NCBI GenBank assembly: GCA_030144725.1
Contig: JASKMD010000031.1
Span: 203,501 to 267,500, forward strand
DNA length: 64,000 bases
Direction: 5' to 3'
From: Haematococcus lacustris
Taxonomy: Eukaryota; Chlorophyta; Chlorophyceae; Chlamydomonadales; Haematococcaceae
Shown piece after piece: positions 57,023 to 64,000 of the stretch. The notes under the pieces are model-generated. The model did not search any database. It was not told the DNA's origin and was given only the letters and a program-made list of their open reading frames with translations. The position numbers and the translations under genes were made by a program. The first letter of the stretch is position 1. Each line of letters starts with the position of its first letter.

Positions 57023-59787
57023 TCATGCCGCTGGGGCCATTACGAACTGCATCTGCACGTTCAACACTGACAGCGCGTCCGTGGGCAGCTGCAGGATCCA
57101 GTTCTGGAGCTTGTCCCCTGTCTCAGGGACGGACGACAATGCCACCAGCCTGCAGTGCACCACACAGCACATAGGCAGCTGTCGACACATGCGTGCAGCA
57201 CCCACACACAACCTGCCCGCGTTCTTCAACCCCGTGCCCCCTGCCTCAAACCTCCTCTCTCTTCCTCCAGTACTACCCTTCTACTGCTCTCAACTCCCAA
57301 CCTCCTTCCTTCCCTCATGACCCCACTGTGCTCCCTATCCCTCAGGAGGCTTTCCCCGCACCAACCTCCCAACCCCTGATGCCTCCCTCTGCCCCCCTTC
57401 AGCCCCGCTCCACCCCCTCCTCCCCCCTGCCTCCGACCCCTCATGGCCCCCACCCCCTCTTGCCCCCTCCGTCCTCCTCACTGAGCGCGGCTGTCCAGCT
57501 CCCGCAGGGGGAAGCCCACCGCATGGAACACCTTGCCCATGAGGGCATGCGTGGTCATCTTGCTTGCCACCTGTGCCAGTCACCAAGACAACAGTGGCTT
57601 GAGACGCCCACTGGGGTCAGCCCTTAGCATGCGGTGCCATGACAAGCACACTGCACAGTCAGTACGGAGACAGTCAGCTGCATCAGGATCATCCAGACCC
57701 ACATGACACAAAAACGTTAAGCTCTTTATGGTGATGGCTGAACAAGCGGGTTATGGGTAGGCTAGGGTTGGGTTGGGTCGGGTCAGGGTTTACCAACACT
57801 AACCCAGCCTAGCAGGAAGCACGTCATGCTGTTGATGGTGGTGGCTCGACAGGCCAACCCCGGCCCACCTTGAGAGCCTCGTTGGCCCCTCCAAAGGCTT
57901 TGCCACCAAACTCACTGACGAAGCTGAAATCCACCTCCCCTGTATCCAGGTCCAGCCAGCCCTGCACCGCAACCATGCTCAGCTCATTATCCTGCCCTGA
58001 GTCTCAAACAGATGGCCAGCGCGCTCAGGGCTCTCAGTCAAGCAGGGAGGGTGCCTTCTGGCTTGCTCTTAACCATCGCTGTCATGAGCTCCATACTTCC
58101 CTCGTACTCAGCAATGACCTAGGGCTCTGATGTGGTACTCATCCTTACTAGACTGCCCCGCATGGTCTCCACAGCGTGTTGTCAAGACCCAGCAATGACT
58201 GCCTTGCGCAGCCAAAGTGCGAGCTCAATGTGGCTAGGCTGCTGCAGCTGCCTCAGCATTTGATTGCCCCGCCACCTTGTGTGGGTTGGACTTATGGGCC
58301 TAACCCCTTCCCAGGGGCAAATCCCGCCGCCCCTTGACACCCTGCAGGCCCTTCAACCCAGGCTCACCAGAAGGCCTACTACGCTGAGCGCAAGGCGGGT
58401 GCTGGCTGGTGGTGGTGGGGGGAGGCTGGGGCAGGGGGAAGGGGGCAGGCTGGGTCGGGGTGTGTGTGGCAGGGTCTGGCCAGTGGGCAGGTGTGAGTCA
58501 GACCCACCTTCAACTCCTGGCTGTTGATCTCAATAGAGATGCCTGGCGGGAGGAAGGGCACAGGCAGCGGCCAGAAGGCCTGCAGTGCATGCAGCCAAGA
58601 CCCTGACAGCGACTGACAAGTGCTGACACAGTGGCTGCTCTCAGCAACTAATGCATTAGCAGGATGGCTACATGCAGCACTGCATGGGCCCATGCTCCTT
58701 TAGCCTGTGGCTCCTATGCAAAGAGGGCACAACAGGGTATTGCTGCACCTCCCCCTAGTCCTCCTCCTTGACTGCCTGCCCTGCTCAAGCCCACCCTGGA
58801 TGGCCTGCTGGCCCTTGATGCTGCTGCTTGTGTACCTGCGGGCGCTGCCAGCACGCACATTGAAAAAGGTGGTGTTGAAGGCCATGGGAGGGGTTCGCTG
58901 GCCTGTGTTGGCAAAAACTACTTGCAGTCGGTTGCCCTCACGCCCGACCACCTGCATGTGGAAGATACAAATCCAAATTAACATCACACATCAGAGAATG
59001 ACATGTGATGACGATGGTGGTGTATGAGCTGCGGCCTCCCTTTCTTGCTTCGCTGTCAGTGATGCCATGGAACCTGATGCGTGCTGCCGCTGCTGCCACC
59101 ACTGCTGCTGCCGCTACCACTGCAGCTGTTAACGATGGCACCACCACTGCTGCCACATTTCTAGCACAGCAGCGCTAGGTTCCTGTCAGCTTGCCTTGCC
59201 CACAGCCACTCTGGATTCCTTTGACCATTGCGGGTTGAACCTCAGGGTAGGCATCCAGCTGATAGCCAGTATACTACCATTTTCCACTTTCATCAGCACC
59301 TGCATGCCATACGCGATGCGATGGTGCCAGACGAAACAGAGGACGACTGTGCCTGGCTGCGCTTGCAACCTCGCCACGTCGGGCTAAGTCCAAGGCTCGC
59401 TGCAATCACAAAGTGAGATCATCCAGAAGCTTACCTGTTCCACGCGTTCTGGAGCTGCCTTGGCAGCTTGCAGTGATTTCGCGGCATTCACGTCCTCGGT
59501 GGTTGCTCCTGCGTACAGCGAAGCAGGTTGTATATGAAGCAGGTTGAACGATTAGGCGCAACGAGCGTTTAATTCTGGACGACCGGGAGCGGGTGCTTGC
59601 CTACGAATTGCTGCCACCTCGCGGACAGCGAGCTGAAGAATGGACGTCGTGAAAACATCTTGGGGCAGGTCTGGTCTGAGGCGCGCACACACCGCCTTAC
59701 ATGCCCACACAAACTTAAACGCCCGGATGCCGGCATCGATGTATTCGGGTAGGCATAACTGATGTCTGTAGTGGTTGAGCTGACCAT
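57023..59787 (-). CDS. Multi-exon gene, unknown product
   Basis: Exons read downwards: about 59,787-59,605 (LPEYIDAGIRAFKFVWACKA, then LPQDVFTTSILQLAVREVAA), 59,508-59,435 (TTEDVNAAKSLQAAKAAPER), 59,399-59,300 (RALDLARRGEVASAARHSRP), 58,951-58,836 (GNRLQVVFANTGQRTPPMAF), 58,542-58,508 (ISIEINSQELK), 57,961-57,869 (LDLDTGEVDFSFVSEFGGKA), a piece near 57,575-57,500 (MTTHALMGKVFHAVGFPLRE) and 57,149-57,023 (TGDKLQNWILQLPTDALSVL, stop). Listed junctions have AG acceptors and GT donors; 59,605 to 59,508 joins in phase. The 5' end is uncertain. Helical N-terminus, beta-rich C-terminus; I do not recognise the family. Confidence 0.5.
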
Positions 59788-59880
59788 CAGTCAGTGGGCT
59801 GACCATCAGTCGAGCAACTTGGTGCCTCGATGAAGTTCCGCCCACCGCCGGACAGCACTTGTTGAGCTCTCACCTGACAC

Positions 59881-60293
59881 CAGTGATGGGTAATACTAGA
59901 TACGTGTATCGATACCGATACGTATTTCTTGTATGATACAGAAATACAAGTATCGTATAAAAAAACAATGCCGGCCGGCAAGTTGCGTGGATGCCTTAAC
60001 AAGAAGCTGTTTTGTGCCAAGGGGGCATGCCGCGCTCTCTTGTGGCACTAGCGGGGCTAGTCTAAGCCGATTTCGAGTTGGGCTGGGTCATTCAAACATG
60101 TGTGACATATTGCCACTCGGGGCTGGTAGTCTTTCCGCCGTCGCCGTCCTGCCCAGCCATCAAGGAAAGGCTGCAAGACTGGCTGCACTGCTCCTAGCTG
60201 CTCCTTCTTCCGCGTGACGTGTCGCCTCTGTATCGCTGTATTGAATCGATTTTCTCGTATCGCCTGTGTCGATACACGTATTACCCATCACTG
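59881..60293. mobile_element. hAT-type MITE, 413 bp
   Basis: Perfect 16-bp TIR CAGTGATGGGTAATAC at both ends, flanked by the 8-bp duplication CCTGACAC (59,873-59,880 and 60,294-60,301). CAGTG-type ends with an 8-bp TSD are characteristic of the hAT superfamily. The subterminal parts are also palindromic (GTATCGATAC-type). No coding capacity. Confidence 0.92.
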
Positions 60294-60345
60294 CCTGACA
60301 CTTCTGACCCAGCAGGGTGGGTGTGGGCAGCAAGTGCGGGCCTTT
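60294..60345. repeat. Repeat carrying the MITE insertion, copy 1
   Basis: CTGACCCAGCAGGGTGGGTG then TGGGCAGCAAGTG is shared with 62,355-62,390. Together with GCTCTCACCTGAC just left of the MITE it reconstructs the pre-insertion sequence. Confidence 0.85.
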
Positions 60346-60353
60346 ACATGGGG

Positions 60354-60436
60354 CAGCCCCCTTGCCCCTCACTACGGCCTCCATTTGAGCCGGACCAATA
60401 GTGGCCACTAGCCGCCACTAGCGGGAATACTAGGGG
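60354..60436. repeat. 83-bp dispersed repeat, second copy
   Basis: Second copy of 43,974-44,056. No Fanzor coding sequence was recognised around this copy, so it would be a solo end. Confidence 0.85.
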
Positions 60437-62330
60437 CCAATAGTGGCCCTTCTCATATAGTGTCTCACGTAGCTCACAGTCGGCTAGGGACAAGAACCTT
60501 TCAATTTCTTTGAAAGGTCCTGCCTCTGCTTGTCGGTGCCCTTCCACTTCTTCTTTGCCATCACGCGATGTGCATTGAGACGGGCGGTGGCCTTCTCAAA
60601 CAACTGGAGTTTCCCTGGAGTTTCATTGAGTGATGATCATTGAGTGATGATCATGGATTCTGGAGCATGATGACCTTGCAGGGTGGCAGCCAGCTCACTA
60701 GCATGCACCAGCTGAGCAGCCCTCACTGTGCCCTGCCCAAGGTATAGTTATGTACATGCCCAAGGTCTAGTTATGTACATGGGGCAGTCCGCGGGCAAAG
60801 ACTGCGATGGGTTGCGCTGTTGGTTAGAAACCACACAGCTACAACGATCAGCGCGGCAGTCGCTACCCCACTTGATGTACTGCGTAACATAAAGAATTAC
60901 CGCCATGCAGTTGAAGGCCCATGGTTGAGGGACACCTCTGCACCTAGTCACAGCACACTGGGTGCCTTGCCCAGCGCAGCCGCCACTCGAATTGCCGCCA
61001 CTTGTAAGCTTCCCCTCTCCCACCCCCAGCTCCAACCTCTGTCCACACCTCCAAAAAGCCCACCCCCACATCCCCCAAGCCACGCACCCAGCCCAACCAG
61101 CCCAGGCCCAAGCCTCGCTTTATAACACTTCCAGTACGAGGCCACAGCGGATGCTTACAACGTGACAATGACGATGGTGGTGTTGTTGCTGATGCTGTTG
61201 ATGATGACGACGGTGGTGCTGGTGCAGCTGACTTGAGCATTTGGGGTGCTGCAGCCACCCTGCCTCAGTCATTGCCTGGGGCAGCCCTGGAGGGGTGACG
61301 TAAGGCCGCAGCCGACAAGCTCTGCAGGCCGCTGACCCGCCTCAGTTACCCTGGACCGACCTAGAGAGGGTGTTCTAGCCACAGCCCCTCCATTTCTTTT
61401 CCCTAGCCAAGTCTCTGCCACACACCAGGGTGGCATGTGTTGCAAGAGAGGGTGGCTGGAGCAAGCAACGTCGGGCCATCTTGGCTGTCATCTGCCTCAG
61501 CCTCTGCGCCCTACCCCGTTTGCCCCGGGAATGCCGGCAGTGGTGGCGATCTTCTTGCTGGGCAGCTGGCCAGCATAGTTGGGACCGAGGCTAGCGGGTG
61601 CTGCCGGCAGCGCGGCCGTGGTGACGCCATTGGGCAGCCCGCCTCCCCCTGTGCAGGCCGGCACCAGCAGCGCACAGACGCAGGCAGCAGGCACGTGGGT
61701 GGCAGTTGAGCGCTGACACGGCCAGCACAGTCGTCTGAGTGCGGGCACTTGCTGTTACCGCGCTATTGCTGGCACAGACCCTGTATGATCACGCACAGAC
61801 ATTTATGGGCACCTAGAACATGCAGGGCAAGTTTGGATCTATGACACCGGCTAATAGGTGCCCTGTGCTAAGGATTATGATGGCACCTTGCTACTTGCTG
61901 TTGCCATGCTAGCAAAGTCACAGACCGTGGCAGATCACACGCTGTTTAGACGCCTACTGTGGATAAGCATCGTTTTGTCAGCAGCATGTTTGTTCCCATG
62001 CCTTGACTTTGTCTATTGGCCAAGCAGTGCACGCTGAAGTGGTGGCTCGCACTGACTGCAGCCGCTGCATTGAGCTACCCCGGACATTGCAGGCAGAAGG
62101 TCAGGAGGCGAGTACCAGTCCCCCCTCCCTTCCACCCACCCACCCCTCACCTACCCACCCCTCACCCTGCCTCACCAACACAGCCCCCCTAGCCCTCCTC
62201 CCTGGCCGGCTGCTGACACGCCTGGCGCATCAGTCACGACAAACAAGCCACAGCCCTGAATTGTTGGGTGTGTGGGAGGGAGGCAAAAGGGGGGCAGTCT
62301 GGCCTAGGCCCTGTGCAGGGTGTTTCTAGT
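60437..62330. other. No gene recognised
   Basis: Contains short direct repeats (TGAGTGATGATCAT at 60,640-60,655, AGTTATGTACATG at 60,745-60,780) and two stretches of mixed composition (60,960-61,130 and 61,440-61,710) that could hide exons, but without motif or splice support. Confidence 0.4.
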
Positions 62331-62390
62331 GCTCTCACCTGACCCGCCTGACCCAGCAGGGTGGGTGTGGGCAGCAAGTGTGCTGAGAGA
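62331..62390. repeat. Paralogous empty site of the hAT MITE
   Basis: GCTCTCACCTGACCCGCCTG then ACCCAGCAGGGTGGGTGTGG is the uninterrupted counterpart of the sequence flanking 59,881-60,293, with only one copy of the target word. Confidence 0.85.
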
Positions 62391-62626
62391 GGCGGGTGCC
62401 TTAGCCTCGTACGCAGCCTGTCGGCTCTTCAGGGCGGCTAACGGGTCAGTCACCTTGCGAACACTGTCCAGCGACACCTGCCACCACGACAGCCATCACT
62501 CTACGTCGCAGCAATGGATGCCGTGGGCGTACCATGCAGCTGTCGTATCTTCTTGCCGCTTGTATTCAACGCAACCCGCAGACATGGCAATACACATGTC
62601 ACACATGCAAGGATGGCACGTCACAC

Positions 62627-63378
62627 TCATTGGTACGCCTGCGCCTTGAGGCGCCATCCATGTGAGCTACTAGTGGCGTTTTCTACGTCGTTCACCTCTT
62701 CATTGCACATAGGGCAACGCCGCTCTGCGGCCAAAATTCGCACGAATTGTGCAGCGCCGCATGGGAAGGCGCAAGAGGCGCACTCAGCCCAGTCGTCCAC
62801 CGACATGCGCTTGCCTGCGCACAGCACCGTGGCACCCATGTCGCAGTGCGACTTGCCACGACATGCAGCAATTTACCACTACCAGCGCCTACAGCGCACC
62901 GGGGTGCCGGGACACAGCACGATGCGAGCGACCAGTAAGCGCGCTGTAGCAGTTGCAAGTACAACAGCAACGGTGGCTGCAGCATTCACGGCAGCAGTAG
63001 CAGCAGCAGCAGCCAAGCCACTGGTGCTGGCTGGTGAGGAGGCAGGAGCAATTGTGGCATCAGCATGAACGGCCCACTCCGGCAGTTGTGACAACATAAG
63101 AAGCGGCAGTGGGTGCTGCAATGGCAGCAGTGGTGACAACGGCAGCAGCGGTGGCAGTGTGTGTGTGAGCGAGGAGGAGAAAGAGGAGGAGGCACACACC
63201 GGATGCGATGTCGAATGGGATGATGTTCTGGCAGCTGAGGCACTGCAGCTCCGTCTCAGGGCCCGGCAGGTTGCAGAACACGCAGGGCACCAGCGCCTCC
63301 TCCACCTCCTCAGCGTCCTTGTCAGGCTTGCGCACCATCAGCTCGATCTTCTTCTTGTACTTGACAGCCACCTGGTCC
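62627..63378 (-). CDS. IFT144: Intraflagellar transport protein IFT144/WDR19, C-terminal exons
   Basis: IFT144 is a subunit of the IFT-A complex, which drives retrograde transport in cilia. Exon 63,378-63,200 encodes VAVKYKKKIELMVRKPDKDA and a Cys pair motif PCVFCNLPGPETELQCLSCQ, ending IIPFDIASG. After a GT-AG intron (63,199-62,815) exon 62,814-62,627 continues in phase with KRMSVDDWAECASC and RRCPMCNEEV. This matches the C-terminal zinc-binding tail of WDR19/IFT144 (KKIE-MVRRP, CPFC, LPECEL, IPYCIATG, DDW, CPMC). The reading stops at 62,627, but a GAGGTGAAC donor-like site near NEEV leaves room for a further short exon. The upstream exons with the WD40 and TPR repeats lie beyond the window. 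Confidence 0.78.
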
Positions 63379-63404
63379 CTGCGGCTAGAGCACAGCCCAC
63401 CGTC

Positions 63405-63600
63405 ATGCTAAGTCACCTCTCCAGCCCCCCTCCCCACAGCCCCCTCTCCAGCCCACAAGTCAGCCCACAAGTCAGCCCACAAGTCACCTCTCCAGCCCCC
63501 CTCCCCACAGCCCCCTCTCCAGCCCACAGCCCCCTCTCCAGCCCCCCAGTCACCTCTCCAGCCCCGCTCCCCACTCTCATCTCTACCCTCACTGCTCCTT
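63405..63600. repeat. CCTCTCCAGCCCCCC tandem repeats
   Basis: Irregular repeats of CACCTCTCCAGCCCCCCTCC and CCCACAAGTCAG in an upstream intron of the IFT144 gene. Confidence 0.8.
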
Positions 63601-63825
63601 AGCCCCAGACAGGCAGGCTGTCACCTTCATGTGGATGCCACCTGCACCTTCAGCGGTTTGCATGCTGCCAGACATGCCCATGCAAGGGTGGTGCTTGAGT
63701 GTTGGATGTGTTCGTCCTTGACAACTCAGTGGCAGCGAGTATGCACGCGGTGTTCTGTTCGTTGCTGTTGGTAAGCTTCGCTGCTGTCAGATCACGACCA
63801 TGATGGGCGGCACAGAAACCTGTTG

Positions 63826-63975
63826 GTGCCTGCCTGCAGCTTGCCTGTACTCTGTATTCTGACTCTGTACTGCCTATGTACTTCCTTCGCCACTGTACTG
63901 CCCCTGCCTCTGTACTGCCCCTGCCTCTGTACTGCCTCTGTCCTCTGCCTGCCTGCAGCTTGCCTGTACTCTGGG
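63826..63975. repeat. CTGTACTGCC(C/T)CTGCCT repeats
   Basis: Repeated TGCCTCTGTACTGCCCC units, bounded by two copies of CCTGCCTGCAGCTTGCCTG then TACTCTG (about 63,831 and 63,951). Confidence 0.8.
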
Positions 63976-64000
63976 CGCATGAGCAGGGAGGCGTAAGTGA

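Noticed and set aside
61437..61709. Possible exon of a plus-strand gene
   Set aside because: Mixed composition but no recognisable motif and no supported splice junction.

Overview
The window looks like nuclear DNA of a chlamydomonadalean (volvocine-type) green alga. It is GC-rich. Its genes have many short exons with GT-AG introns packed with C/G-rich microsatellites. It carries the C-terminal exons of the ciliary transport protein IFT144, and its retrotransposon, hAT, Fanzor-like and MITE remnants are interleaved with host genes. The repeat style and the Fanzor-like C-terminus remind me of Haematococcus, but that is recollection, not something I could check. No bacterial operons, rRNA, tRNA or CRISPR arrays were seen.

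Layout. 1-8854 is a huge, nearly perfect palindrome: arms 1-4022 and 4833-8854, pairing i with 8855-i, around an 810-bp spacer. Each arm holds two decayed Ty3/gypsy-type retrotransposon fragments fused tail to tail. One of them runs on outside the right arm to about 10,740. A 2.4-kb perfect (CCCCG)n array follows (10,855-13,291), then a dispersed repeat also present in the palindrome spacer, then a broken gene with an inverted partial exon copy (13,634-14,275). 14.3-18.4 kb has little I can call. A large minus-strand gene of unknown product runs from about 30.5 kb down to 18,443, with well-formed exons separated by microsatellite-filled introns and an hAT transposase remnant plus a MITE inside one intron. 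32.2-36.9 kb holds a minus-strand DDE-type transposase gene whose 5' end was tandemly duplicated (36.4-43.6 kb). The second unit was then hit by a 1.8-kb TIR transposon with a clean 7-bp target duplication.

The most interesting gene is at 43,760-56,172 (+). I could join ten exons in consistent splice phase into a 652-residue protein. It has a probable organelle-targeting N-terminus, a NudC/NUDT12-type NAD(H) pyrophosphatase (perfect Nudix box and SQPWPFPxS signature) and, fused C-terminally, a complete Janus/PHPT1-type phosphohistidine phosphatase domain. Intron 1 carries an antisense Fanzor/TnpB fragment, intron 2 a 9-bp minisatellite, intron 3 a 5-kb (CCCA)n array and intron 6 a TA-flanked MITE.

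Downstream are a minus-strand gene of unknown product (57.0-59.8 kb), a textbook hAT-type MITE with a 16-bp perfect TIR, an 8-bp TSD and a paralogous empty site 2 kb away, and the last two recognisable exons of IFT144/WDR19 (63,378-62,627, minus).
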